Shown in pieces: positions 20,285 through 32,741 of a stretch of 64,000 bases of DNA. The DNA comes from Tolypocladium sp. Sup5 PDA-1 (lineage: Eukaryota; Ascomycota; Sordariomycetes; Hypocreales; Ophiocordycipitaceae): NCBI GenBank assembly GCA_000750105.3, contig JPHH03000006.1, positions 434,001 to 498,000 of the forward strand, written 5' to 3'. Under the pieces are notes generated by a model, which saw nothing but the letters and a program-made list of their open reading frames with translations, searched no databases and was not told the origin of the DNA. Position numbers and translations under genes: made by a program. The stretch's first letter is position 1; each line of letters begins with the position of its first letter.

Positions 20285-23200
20285 ATCAGAGGGTTTGTCC
20301 ATCTCGGTGAACTCGGATCTGGAGGGCGCCCAGGTGAGGTAGGCAAGTCAAGGATGGGCTGGGATCGGAGATGCCGGCAAGGGTCAATCGTCGCACCCTA
20401 CCCTCCTTGTCAAAAATTTGATTAGTCGTCAACACAATTCCGATCCGCTCTTCGCATATGTCGCTTGTGCTCGCCTCGCGCGCCTGGGAGCGGTGCGTTG
20501 CTTGCTGCGTTGCGGCTCGGGCGCATTCGCGTTGATCTCCCTAAAGTGGTTCCCCTGGCCCCCTCCGCCTGCGTCTTCCCAATTACAGACACCACATCGA
20601 CGTAGCTATGCCTCAAAGAGGCTAAATGCTGTTGGAAGGGGTCGCGCGTTGGCCGAGCAAGTGGCTCACCGCGGATCATGTGCGACATCCGCTCTGGGGG
20701 GACTCCACCGGGCGTCTAATACTCGCGAGCCGTGACGGTGGGCGACAGATCAACGAACAAGGCGTTGGCTTGCAAGTTGCATTACATACAACTAGAGCCG
20801 GAGAGGAAGGGATTGTAAGCCGTGGAAGAAATGCCGGCGGGTCTTGGTGCCTTGCCAACGCACGTTTGTAGATTCTCGTTCGACGGCTGCGCCGGGCTGC
20901 AAATCGGAAGACGGCCTGCGGCTGACCTGATGGTTTGGTGCAGCTGCGGCGGCTGCGTCCATCGGAAGAGCCGCCAGCCCATGCGAGGCGCGACGTCGTG
21001 GGGATAATGACAGGTGCTTGTGTGACCAGTGCAAAGCATTCGTCGTTGGGGACTTAGCCGGGCGTGCCTTGTCATCGGAAAGTCCAAGATGTAGCACAAG
21101 TAACTGTACTTGTAGCAATTAGTTTGCATGCGGATACGGGAGCGGAAGCGGGACGCGGGCGTTGATTGTGGATCGTGAACGGTGATGGTCGATGCCTGAT
21201 GGCGACGGGAGGCGTAATAGCTGCGAGGCCAGGCAGGGTTGGTAGTGTAATAGTTTGCCCGTATGAAGATGTCAATGGGACGACTAAGGTATCATGGCTG
21301 AGGTGGGTTGGTGGGAACTCGAATGGATGCAGTTATCCTGCAACTTGCTGCTTGATGATGCAGCTGCCACCCACCTGGACCCGGCATATTTTGGCAGTTG
21401 CAGTTGCCGTTGCTGCTGTATAGGTGGGTTCCTGCCATGATTGCTCTGCTTCCTTGCCTGCCTGCCGCAGCTGCCGGGTGCCTGCCTGTCTCTTTCTCAT
21501 GCTGTTTGTCTGCGCGTCGTCGAGGAAGGCGGGGTGTACATTGCACAGCACACGGACCAAGCTACGGGCAGATCAAGGTACAGTGCCCCGGGTGGTCCGT
21601 TCGGGCGGTACCACACTGTACCTTGCCTTGGAAGCCATCAGATGGAGTGCTGCAGCTTTCAAATCAATCGAGGTTGTCCCAAGGCCCGCCTAGTGCCTGT
21701 TAGCGGGCAGCAAAAGCAGCCTGGCTTGCAGAAGAGCATCCCAGCCATTGCCGTTTGGGAGCAGCAGCAGGGCCGGGGCATGCCACGCTCGCCCTCATGT
21801 CATCCGGACGTTGCACCGCCGTTGGAGAAGGTGAGTGCAACTGTGCAATGGTCAGTCCGATTCTGGAGGTGGAGGTGGAGGGGTGCGGTGTGCCCGCCCT
21901 GTGGGTGGACAGGGTGCGGGCACGCCCATCAATCAGCCTCGAAAGCTTCGGCAAGCGACAGGGCAGGACCACCACCTACCAACACCGCGTCTGGCTTCCT
22001 ACGTTTATGGATTTCTCTGCGCCGAAAGTGCGCGCAAGAGGCTGATGGCATGTCTCTTTTGAGTTGCATCTCAGCTGCGCAGCACCAACAGAGAAAGAAC
22101 ACGGCTACGGCGGCAGTCCAGTGCTGAGGACCCGAGGTGCGTGGCTGCGTGGCCAGCGGCGTCTCATAGGTACCATGGAGAAAGTGCATGCACAGGTGAC
22201 AGGACCTCCGTACAGGCAAGGTACCTTACCTAGGGTACCCAGGCAAGGCACGCAACGCACGCAGCAATCCCATCCCAAAAGGCTCGCAAATGCAAGCCCG
22301 CATTGGGAATTGCACACCTGGGGCAGCTGGCCCAATCCAACGCCCTCGCACAGGTATGTCCGTTTCTCTGCTTCGCTCGTCCATCGTCCACTCTGTCGCT
22401 CACTAACACCGTATCGAGTCGGCTGCCTTACTCGTACGGTACTCGCACCCGGAGAACACACAACACTCACACACTCACACTTCAAGCGTCCGGCTGATGC
22501 TGGCAATAAGCAGACCCCTTGTCACAGACGCCCTCGTGCCAGAATCACCACCCCCTCCCCCCTCCCCGGTTCACCTTGAGGCTTGCCCTGCTCTGCCCTG
22601 CTTCCTCTTATCATCTCGTACCCCGGTTTCGAAAAGTTCGTGCCATCGTGGGCCCTCTTCTTCCCTGTCCTGCCTTGCATCACCTCGCTCTGCAGCACTG
22701 GACCCTCCCGGGCGTTGGTTGCTGCCAGTGTGCCACTACCTCGCAGACTACCTCGAGACTAAGGTACGAGTACTGCTCCTCGTCGTCCTCGGCAGCGGCG
22801 ACAGTGGGCCTGTGGCTGGCCATCTGAGATGCATCGCTTCCGCCCCCCTCCCATCCCGCGCCCGTTCCCACTTCCGTACCCGTCGGTCGATGCAGAAGAT
22901 TCTACGCACGTTGGAGCTGCTGCCGCAAGATGCTGTAGCTGCCACTGCTGCTGCTGCTTGCTGCCATCCACACTGCGTGGAGTACATGGTCCAGGGTCTG
23001 ATGGAGACTGCACCAGCGCAGCTGTTGGTCGTCGACTCGTCCCCGTCCTCTCTCTCCGGCTTGATCTCTGCCACTGCCACTGCCACTACCTCTGTCTCTG
23101 ACTCTGCCTCGACCTCTCGCGTCGTTCCCCGTCCTGCAGCTCACTCCTCCATGGAGTCCATGCTACGGACGCCCAGTCTTGCCGCAGCCGATGTACCTTG

Positions 23201-23673
23201 ACGTAACGCCAGAGCAACCAACACGATGCTGTGGCCTACCTAATCTGGAGGCTATATCTCCTCGAATTTTCACCCGTTGTCTCTGCTCTGCTCGCCCTCC
23301 CCGTCTCCTCAGAGCAAGCCCTTCCCAACCAAACCCTTGCGAAGCAGACTGGACCGGCATCGAGACAGCAAGTACTGCCTCGCAAGTAGCCGGCCTCGCA
23401 GCTAACACATACCCTGCCCGACACCCTCCCCCATCTCCCATCTCCCACCCCTACAACACAGCCCAGCCCGGGTCCCCAGGACGGGAAGAAGGGAGCAAAC
23501 GGCCAACAAACACAAACGACTCGGCCTTTCGGGAAACTGGAAAATCTGTCTCGTGCTCTAGGGGGTTTGGTTGGTGGCTCATGAGCAAAGAGTGATATCA
23601 GCCTGCAAGCAAACATCACCAACACGCATCTACTGCCGTGGCCAGGCCCTGCTCGGACCAGAGTGCCACCAGG

Positions 23674-23681
23674 TATATAAG
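23674..23681 (+). promoter_or_regulatory. TATA box for the cysteine-rich small gene
   Basis: TATATAAG occurs inside CCAGGTATATAAGGACTGG, followed by a pyrimidine-rich start region (CTTCAACAACTCTTCC). It lies about 420 bp upstream of the 24095 ATG, implying a long leader. Confidence 0.55.
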
Positions 23682-23903
23682 GACTGGCAACTTCTGCGTT
23701 CCTTCAACAACTCTTCCTTCCAAGCTCACACACACATCACCATCCAAAGCAAGATAGACGCACAGCACTCGCAAAGGACCTTACTTGCCTCGCCTCTTTC
23801 AACCAACCCGCCATCTCGACGCCTTCGACTGCTACACCTCTTCGGGCATCACCTTCAAGCAAGCAGACACTTGACGAAACGTGTGTGCCCTCGAGTAACG
23901 CAC

Positions 23904-23942
23904 ATGGAACTCGAGCCTCTAGCTGACCACAGACAGTCTTGA
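23904..23942 (+). promoter_or_regulatory. Possible upstream ORF (12 aa) or part of a leader intron
   Basis: ATG at 23904 starts MELEPLADHRQS and stops at 23942 in the leader of the cysteine-rich gene. It also sits within a possible 42-bp intron (GTAACG donor at 23895, GCTGAC branch, ACAG acceptor at 23936), which would remove it. Confidence 0.3.
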
Positions 23943-24094
23943 GCCGGACAGCTATTCCGCAGCCCAAACTCAACCACCCGTTGTAGGATTTCCAGTTCCT
24001 GCAGCACAACCCCCTCTCAAGACCAACGTCGGGCATTCAATCCCGTCGAACCGCCTCGCAAGTCTTCAAATCGTCCAACACGACAGCCGCCAAC

Positions 24095-24256
24095 ATGTGC
24101 CTCTGGGTTTCCTCCGAGCACTACACCATGTGTGGATGCGTCATCGAGCACTCTACCTACCATCCGACATGCCATTGCTCAACGGTCCTGCCCCAGGGCC
24201 TCCAGACATGGGAGGGCTACTGTGGTCGTGCTCAGTGCCCCAACCCTAAGAAGTAG
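24095..24256 (+). CDS. Cysteine/histidine-rich small protein (53 aa)
   Basis: The ORF begins after a good fungal context (GCCAACATG) and reads MCLWVSSEHYTMCGCVIEHS, then TYHPTCHCSTVLPQG, LQTWEGYCGRAQCPNPKK and stop. Seven cysteines (2, 13, 15, 26, 28, 43, 48) form two C-x-C pairs and a C-x4-C pair, interspersed with His 9, 19, 23 and 27. This looks like a zinc-binding knuckle protein. There is no signal peptide, so a disulfide-rich secreted effector is less likely. A TATA box about 420 bp upstream and a CT-rich leader support expression. Small intracellular Cys-rich proteins with CxC pairs occur widely in filamentous fungi with unknown function. It is the only coding sequence I support between 14.6 and 27.4 kb. 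Confidence 0.65.
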   Translation: MCLWVSSEHYTMCGCVIEHSTYHPTCHCSTVLPQGLQTWEGYCGRAQCPNPKK

Positions 24257-27200
24257 AGGGTTTGTCAACTCCATCACGCCGGCTTGCCTTTTTTTCTTGC
24301 GCTTACACTCCGAAGGGTACAAGCTGGAGGACTCAGAAACGCGTCAGGATAGACGAAGTTGATGGAACACACTATAGACGGCCACACGGCAAAGGCTGCG
24401 GGAACCGGGCACTCCACTGTGCTGCCCTTTAGGGGTTGACGGCAGAGTGAGAGCCAATCCTTGCGGCCCCTCGAACAACCTTTTTTCTTCTCTCTAGTCT
24501 TTTTCTTTTATTCCGTTGCTCTTTTTTCATTCTTGACGCTCTTTTCTCACTTGGGGCTCTTCAAACTCGTGGCACCGTCTCCTGTGTGTCGGCCGCAAGA
24601 ACGACTCGTCACGAGGGCTATTTTCTACAGAATGCCGCCTCGGAGCACTTTTTCTTCTTCGTCTTTCGTTGACCCCCTTTCCCCCGTTTTTCTTTGTCCT
24701 TTCTGAGTCATGCTTTTTTCCTCTTCCCCTTCCGCTCCTTACTGGGCTTCGGATTGATTGATTGGAGGGCGAGGGCAAGAGGAGGAATAGAATGTGTTGG
24801 CCGAGCCCTTGGGGCCAGGCAGACGAGAAGAGCGATGATTGTGGTAGGGAATTGTGGTGTGAAGGAAACAGTTGGGCATGCATGTTCCTAGCTAGGCCAC
24901 TGCACACGCAGCTATCCTTTGGTGTCCAACGAACGAATTCGAGTATTTCCACACTTTGATTTCCAATGCCGAATGATTCATGATTAGCATCACGTTACCC
25001 CTTCAGCCCCTATTTCCTGGTGACGTCTGGCTGTGTCGTGGTTGTGGCCGCGATTGTCGGCCAACAGAGCTACTGCCAGACCCCAATGCGGCCGCTTCTG
25101 CGACCACGTCTGCGCCTGGCCACAAGAGCCGGCCGCCACAGCCCCGGGCAAACTGAGGGCGCACATCGTCACCTGCGCAGAAAACTTCTCGAAGCCTACC
25201 TATGTACGGAATACCCCGACGCATTGAGGCCCCAGGCTGGCGTTTGGGTGCAAGTCCAGGTGAGAAATGGCGTGTGGGAGCAGTGTGGCACTGTACTGTG
25301 TCTTAGCACTTACACCGTTACACAGACCCAGACACAGGCCCAACGCGCAAGCCACGTTCCCGCCCTGCCGACTATGAAACAAGACAATAACACAATAAAG
25401 TGCCCGAATAGAGGAGTCAAACACAGGGCGGAGAGGGATAATGCTCAGTCGGAGACATTTTCTTCCTCCCACCGGAATTGCCGCAGTACGGGCGTAGACG
25501 GGGTCGCCGGTGCCGGCCGCTGCCCGGTGCTGTCCTGTGGCGGGTGCTCGTGGGTTCAAGGCTCTCCAGTGTTCCATTGCGGCTTGTGCTGGCGAGGTTG
25601 CACAGCGCCGGCAGCGGCCCGTGATGGCGGGCTGGGATGCAGGGCGGTGGGCGTTTGGTGTGAGGTGCGGCCAGGGGGGGTCGCCAAGCGCGCTGTGGCG
25701 GGTAAGGCAGGCGCCCCTAAATGATAATAAAAAGGCGACCTAGTGAAAACGCCTGGCCGGTGGGGTGGGGGGGAACGGGGCCGTGCTGTGCTGTTGGGGG
25801 TTTCTATTAAAGACGCATGGATTGGCGGTGCATTCGGGCACTAATACTCGTACAAGATGACGGGGTACTGCTGATGTGAGGTTGCTTTGATACTGGGTAG
25901 GGGAACATGGAAGACGGGAGCGAGGATGGAAGGAACGGCTTGAGTGAGGCTCAGGGAATGGGGGCCCACTCCGTGTGCACCCCCCGTGGGCAGCAACAGC
26001 CCCCTTGCTGAGGTTTGACGCCATGCATGAGCCCGCGCATCCGTGCGGCGTCATGTGACACCGCCTACCACTCTGGGCAGCGCCGGCGGCAATTCGAAGC
26101 GACAGACGCCAGAGGGCGCAAACGATCTGGTTCTCGTTTGTGGCCGACGTGTCAGACATCATCCATGTCGGAAATGGCTGGCTGGCTGGCTGGCAGGTTC
26201 AGCTCGGCTTTGGCTGCGACCCCCGCGCTGGGCTTGCTGTCTGTCACGTCTGCGGGCGTTGTCGTGCGACTGGCGTACGGGGCGTCATGTGCAACAACAG
26301 CTGCTTCGACAGGTGTCCAGCAGGGATAAAGTCTGAAAGTCCCGCCAGCTACCCGCTGTGTATCTGTACTTGCTCACCGAGGCCGCTCGCACCTGTACAT
26401 GGCCATGCAGCCTCCTATCGCCGTAGCCTCGCGCATCCATCCATCCATCCATCCATCCGGCCCCCGTCCAACAGCATCATCCAACCCAACATCACACATC
26501 TCCATCACACATCTCCCCGCAGCCGCACCCGTTACCCGTCACCCCAATGCGACCACCTTGCTAGCAAACGCAAACCTCGTCGCTGGTTTGCTACCCGCCA
26601 AACCCGGGCCCCCAACGGGAGAACCCGTCACCGTGCGACCTACGTGCTCCGTACACGTAGACTCCCGCTGGCCTTGAACTCGTCAAGCTGTGGAGGGGTG
26701 ATCCGAGTGCCTTTGCCCGTCGGCGACCCCGCGACCAACACATGTACATACTCCTCCGTACGGCGCCTTCTCATCCCTCTGCAGCATCACGCCACGGTGA
26801 ACGGCGAGGCCGACCAACAAGGCCGGCACACGCGTCACAGGGCACTTGTTACATATGCAACGTGCTCAATCATCATCCACAAGACACTCGGGGCTCAAGT
26901 CATGTGTTTGTGTAAATAGGACCATCCTATTCAGCTTCTGCCAAACTGCTACGACGCCTGTCCCTCTGCATGCAATCTGGTTCCAATCTGCATCATTCCC
27001 TACCTTGATGCCAGGCTGGCAACACCACACGCCTGCTTGCTTCTGCCCCACGCCCTGCTGCTACTGTACATATCAGCTTGCTTTGCTGCCACCCTCAACC
27101 AACTTTGTTACCCCATGTTGCTGGAACCCCTTTCCAGGAATGGTCCGCAGCTTTTTTGTCTGTCTCTTTTTTTTGGTAGATTATGTTTTCGTGCTTTTTG

Positions 27201-27434
27201 CAGAAACCCCGTCTTTATCTCACACACCTTGTTTTGGGCTCTATCATGCAGCGCGGGTCCCCCTTTCAGCCACCGGGGGAGAACAGTGAAGAAAATGAAG
27301 AACGGATGACAGCCTGTGCCCTCGTATGCATTATTCAGTCAGAAATCAATCGTTAGCCGGCGAATTAGGGGAGCTGAGACCAATGTCAGTGTCTGTTGCA
27401 CAATTGCTATACGGGGATGGCTTTGCAGGACTTA
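24257..27434. other. Intergenic, 3.2 kb, T-rich 3' tract and microsatellites
   Basis: Downstream of the cysteine-rich gene is a T/C-rich tract (24478-24720). Further on are a GGCT run (about 26178-26199) and a CATC run (26434-26458). Near 27150-27200 there is another T-rich stretch, close to the RPB1 3' end. No gene is supported on either strand. Confidence 0.4.
26434..26458. repeat. CATC tetranucleotide microsatellite
   Basis: About six consecutive CATC units. Confidence 0.85.
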
Positions 27435-30400
27435 CTATTGGTTTCCCGAATTGCCCGGACCAGGCGTCCGGGGAGAGAAAGAGGGGGAAGTCGGCGAGTA
27501 GCTTGGGCTAGTCGGAGACTGCTGGTTTCCCGGACTCCTTGAGAAGCTTGGGCTCGTGGGCGAGTAAGCTTCTGGGGACGTCGGGGACCAGGAGGGTGAT
27601 GCCGGAGAGTATGAAGGAGAAGTTGCGCCAGCTCCGTGCAGGTTGGGTGAGGCGGGGCTGTAGTTGGGGCTGGCCGGAGAGTAGCTGGGAGAGGTAGGAG
27701 AGTTGAACTGCGCCGGCGATGTCGGCGAGTAGTGCCGAGGCGACGACGGCGACGCTGGCGAGTAGCTCGGTGACGTTGGGCTGTAGTTGGGGCTGGCCGG
27801 GCTAGTCGGCCGCAACATCGGCGATGTGGGCGAGAACGAAGGCGACGATGGGCTGAACGAAGGCGATGTGGCGTACCGAGCACCACCACCATCGATGAGA
27901 GGCGACGTTGGTGAGTACCCTGCATTTGGGGACGAGGGAGAATATCCGCCTATGCCCGCGCTGAAGGGTGAAGTAGGCGAGGTGCTGAAAGGGCTTGTCG
28001 CTCCGCGCATCGCATAGGGGCTCATAGACCCGATGCCGCCGAAACCACCGCCGCCATACTCTGTGCCGAATCCAGCTGGCGTCTCCGAACCTGCACCCTG
28101 GATGGGCGAGAAGTTTCCGGCCGCAGGCGAGCTCATGCTCATGTATCCCGAGTCTGCCATGGGCGAGCCCGTGTCGTAAGGCGTTGCGGCTCCCTCGGCC
28201 TCGCCCTCCTTGGTTGGCATTCCGGGCATGAGACCCATGCGAGAGTTGTCCGAGATGACTGTTTCCAGCATCTTGGGGTCGAGCAGGACCTCAAAGTTGC
28301 CTGTTCCCATAGGTGCCATCTGTCCGAGCATGACGTTTTCAGAAATGCCGCGGCAGTCGTCGAGTTCACCTGTGGCTGCTGCCTCGAGGAGAATTTCCAC
28401 CGTCTCTTCGAACGAACAGCGCATGAGCGCACCGGTGTCAGCTCGGTTGATGCCGTGTCGAGTGACAGCGGAGATGCTGCCTCTGTAGGTCATGACATCG
28501 ACCAGTAGCGCGATGTGTCTGTGATTGACGTACGAGCCGTCAAACGCCAACACGTTCGTCAGTTCCTTGACCAATGCAGATCGCGCCGCCTCGATGCCAA
28601 AGACCTCGACAATCTGCCACAGGTCGTTTGTGTATGTCCGCGTCGCGTCGACGCCATCAACAGCGAGCACTTCGCGAAGGGCCGAACCGCTAGTATCCAA
28701 GTACCACTGGGTGCATCGATCATCGTCCTTGATGGCAAGCTCTGCCCCGTCTGGAGATTCGACCAGGCGAGTGCCTCTTGTCAAAAAGGCTCGTTCAATG
28801 CCCGGGACACCACGAAGAGTCAGCGTGTCGAGAAGGTGAGACTCAAGGCGCTTGAGCATGACGTCGTCTTCCATCTTCTTGTTGCCGTTCTCGTCCTTGT
28901 CGTTGTCCTTGCTGATGGTTCGGATACGAATGACCTGCTCGTCCGCATTGTTGTCGCTGAAGATGATCGCCAGGTCGGTCTCGTACTGCTCCTTGATGCA
29001 CTGGGCAACGTCATCAATCTTGATCTCCTTGTCAAGCAGCTGCTGTCGATCCAGGGTGATACGCAAAAGCCACCTCGACTGTTGATCGAGAGTGTCTTGG
29101 GTATCGTCCGGGATCAGGAAGTAGGACTCAACCATGTCCAAGTCTTCGGCAATACTGGTGCCCTGGATGTCTGGATCGTAGTAGATCTCCGTCACAGAGG
29201 TGATGGAACGCAGGTTCGTGTACTCGACCATGCTTCGAAGCTTCTTCGCCTCCTCCTTTTTTGCCAATTGCGCATGCAAAAAGACAGCCATACTAGGGGT
29301 CTTGATGTCCTTCGCAAGGTTCAGGATTTCCTTGAGTCGCGGCACACCGAGGGTGACGTTCTTGGACGAGACACCAGCAAAATGGAAGGTGTTGAGCGTC
29401 ATCTGAGTCGCAGGCTCACCAATAGACTGTGCTGCCAGAACACCAACCATCTCGCCAGGGCTGACAAAGGAGCGGTCCCAGCGATTTTGCAGCTCTCCGA
29501 GGACATGGTCGAACGCAAGTTTGTTCAGGCGATGCACCTTGACGATTTCCTTGAAGGCCAGTCGGGAACGGATCAGGGCCTTGAAGAGGATGGTAGCGTT
29601 CGCATCCGCTTCGTGAGAGATCGGATCGGGGCCTCGAACAATCTTCATCTTGCTGAGGAGGTTCTGGATGGCAGGGATGACATCGGATGGGCGAAGGTTA
29701 CTGCGATCGGTGGCTTTGATGTTGAAGACTCGCTTGGCCGTCTCAATCATACGGCCAATGTTGAGCGGCAGTTGCATCATCTCCTCTCCCATCTTGGTTC
29801 GATTGATGACTCGCACACTTCGGCGGTCAGCTACGAGAGCATCCCACTCCTCGTCAAGGAGACCCATCGAAGCCTTGTCTCCTGTCAACTCGTTCCCGTA
29901 TTCGTAGTCAGTCTTGAACCACTCTGGTGGGCTTGCGAGATCGAGGCGGTATTTCTTGTCAAAGGCGTCGTCCGACATTTTCAGAATGCCAAGCTTCTGC
30001 TTCTCGATGCACATGGCATCGAGTCCATCCTCACCGTAAAGGAACTGGATGATGTCACCGAGAGAGTTGCGGACAGTTCCGTCGTATCGCGCACTGAGGT
30101 CCTCGAGAGCTTTAACAAGTCGTCGCTGGATGTAACCTGTCTCTGCCGTCTTGACCGCAGTGTCGATGAGACCTTCTCTACCAGCCATGGCGTGGAAGAA
30201 AAACTCGGACGGCGTGAGGCCACGGAGGTACGAGTTCTCAACAAAGCCACGAGCCTCTGGGGAATAGTCGTCCTTGGTGAAATGCGGGAGCGTTCTGTAC
30301 TTGAAACCGAATGGGATACGTTTGCCCTCAACGATTTGCTGGCCGACAAGCGCAGTCATCTGAGAAATGTTGATGGATGAACCCTTGGAGCCAGACTCGG

Positions 30401-32741
30401 CCATGGTGACTGCGTTGTTCGAGTCCTTCAAGCTCTTCTGAGTCGTGGTACCGGCCTGGTCACGGGCCTGGTTCAGCGCCATGGAGACCTTGTTCTCGAA
30501 GGTCGCTCGGACATTCATGCCGGGCAGAGCCTCCAGCTCGTTGGCAGTGGCCTGGGCCGTCAAGCGGGCGACTTCGGCCTTTTGTGTGTCAATGTGCACC
30601 TGGACCTTTTCGATGGTTTGCTTGTCGGGGACAGTATCGCCGATACCAATGCTGTGTCCGTTGTGCAGGAGCCAGTAGGTCACCACTTGCTGCACGCCGT
30701 TGAGGAAGGCCATGGCTCCGTCGGGGCCGAGTTCGTTGTAGCAGAGGTGGACAATACCACCGGCAGCCGAGCCAACGTTCTTCTTCTTTAGGAGGCCGTA
30801 CATGAGCTCACCGCTCTGGATCAGAACGCCAGTGTCCTTCGGCGGCGCGTCAGAGTCGTCCTCTTGGCTGTGCAGGCTGATTTCCGGAGGAATGACCAAG
30901 CTGATAATCTGCTTGCCAGTCCAGCGCGGGCGGGGCTTTAAGATGGCTGGCGCGGGGATAATGCCATCCCAGTTGGGAACCCAGAGCATGAGGTTCATGA
31001 CCATTTCCTTGTCGAGGAAAGTGTCACGACGGCACAGCTTGTAAACTCCAGCCAGCGAGTCCTGAACGATGCCCATCAACGGGCCGTTCTTCTGAGGAGA
31101 CACGATGTTGTTGGGAACGAGACACAGCTCCTTGATTTCAGCACGAGTTTCCTCGCTCTGAGGGACGTGAAGGTTCATCTCGTCACCGTCAAAGTCGGCG
31201 TTGTAGGGCGAGGTGACGGACAAGTTGAGTCGGAAGGTGGAGTACGGCATGACGCGGACGCGATGGCCCATCATGGATTCCTTGTGCAGTGAAGGCTGGC
31301 GGTTGAAAATGATATAATCACCGTCCATCAAGTGCCGCTCGACCTTCCACCCATACTCCAACGAAATCTGGGCTGCGCGTCTGTGGTGTCGAAGGTCGAT
31401 ACGCGTGCCATCAGATCGGATGACGTATTTGGCACCGGGGTGCTCATTTGGTCCGTTCTCCACAAGCTGGTGCAGCTTGCCAATGTTGTAGGGAGTGACA
31501 GTTTCGGGGTATGTCAGAGTCCTCGCAATGCTGCGAGGGACACCGACTTCGTGAAGGGAAATGTTGGCATCGCCAGTGATGACGGTACGTGCCGAAAAGT
31601 CGACTCGCTTTCCCATCAAGTTGCCTCTCAGACGGCCCTCCTTGCCTTTTAGGCGAGCTCTGATAGCCTTGACCGGCCGGCCGCTCTTTTGCAGAGCGCG
31701 TGGCTGACCAGCAATGTCGTTGTCCATGTACGTAGCCACATGGTACTGCAGCAATTCCTCAAAATCCCGGGCAATATGTTGCGGGGATCCTTCACGGATA
31801 GCCTGCTTCACGTTGCCGTTGGCGCGGATGATGTCGCCGAGCTTGTATGTCAAGTCATCTTCGTTTCGCATACCGGTGCCTGTGCCATCCATGGAAATAC
31901 TGGGACGAACGGGTGGCGGAGGGACGGGCAGGACCGTGATGACCATCCACTCTGGGCGAGCATAGTCGGAGTTGAGGCCCATATTGCGCAAGTCCGCCTC
32001 GGAAATACGCCGCAAGATGCCGTGGGCCATCTCTGGAGTGATGGGCACGCTCTCTTTTCTCTTGGGGCCGTCGTCCGGGGCCACGTCGAAGGCAGCCTTG
32101 AGTTGCAGCGCAGCCTGACGCACCAAGGGCTGCAAGTTACCGCATCCACCGTGGTTGTTGCAGTTATGAGTCTTCATTCCCGGTATGAAATCTTCATCGT
32201 CCTTTTTCTGGCGATCCTCGTTCTCACACTTGCGCTTCTTCTTGCAAACGGCCCAGACACGGTTGAAGCGAAGCTTGGGATCCCGTGTGTTGATGGCAGC
32301 GACAAACTCGGGGTCGCTCTGTGTAAAATCAGGTCAGTATCATACGAAGCTAAAAACCCTTGCAAGAAAGCAGCATAGACTAACAGTATCGGACAACACC
32401 TTGCTGCAGTTATGGCAGACAATCTCCAAGATCTTCTTGACCTTCTTGATAAAGCCTGGGTGGTACACTGGCTTGGCCAGCTCGATGTGGCCAAAGTGAC
32501 CAGGGCACTCGCCCATCGCCTGAGTGCACGTCTTGCACTTGAACTGTCGATCGATCGAACCGAGGAGCGGGTCGTTGAGGCCTCCGTCGCGGGGCTTCGT
32601 CCCATTCTCCTCCATGGTCTCGGGGTAGAGAATGTGGGCGACACTCATGTTCTTGATCTCCTCGGGGGACATGAGCCCAAACTGGATCTCCTCCACCGTC
32701 TTGAGCGGCGCGCTCGAGTGGGTGAAGTAGAGGTTCGCCAT
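27435..32741 (-). CDS. RPB1: RNA polymerase II largest subunit Rpb1 (1746 aa)
   Basis: Two minus-strand exons, 32741-32385 and 32318-27435; the intron has a GTTAGT donor and ACACAG acceptor in phase 0. The N-terminal clamp carries zinc ligands Cys69, Cys72, Cys79 and His82, and a second pair at Cys109/Cys112. The catalytic Mg-binding loop NADFDGDEMN is near residue 491. The bridge helix and trigger-loop region (LAAQSIGEPATQMTLNTFHF) is intact. The C-terminal domain is made of heptads related to YSPTSPS, but only three are perfect; many carry Phe for Tyr1, Ala for Thr4 or Asn/Gly spacers, and the tail ends PGPGNSGNQ. It makes mRNA as the core subunit of Pol II in the nucleus. Start and length agree with filamentous-fungal Rpb1. 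Upstream lies SWD1 in the same orientation. Confidence 0.98.

Larger units (their letters stand above)
14612..24094. other. Large gene-poor interval, 9.5 kb
   Basis: Both strands were read. Many ORFs of 60-230 codons exist but none has a recognisable domain, coherent splice structure or biased codon pattern. A (GT)n/(GTTT)n microsatellite lies at 20250-20284. From about 22400 to 24094 the plus strand becomes pyrimidine-rich, resembling a long promoter and 5' leader for the cysteine-rich gene that follows. No transposon ORF or terminal repeats were recognised. Confidence 0.45.

Noticed and set aside
22497..23201. 234-codon plus-strand ORF in the gene-poor region
   Set aside because: Ser/Thr/Pro-rich and without motifs; probably leader or promoter sequence upstream of the cysteine-rich gene.
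25540..25570. GGGTTCAAGG as a tRNA T-arm
   Set aside because: No matching acceptor or anticodon stems could be folded around it by eye.
28515..30380. 621-codon plus-strand ORF opposite RPB1
   Set aside because: It is a shadow of RPB1's G/C-ending codons; the opposite strand encodes conserved polymerase motifs and the ORF has no domain of its own.
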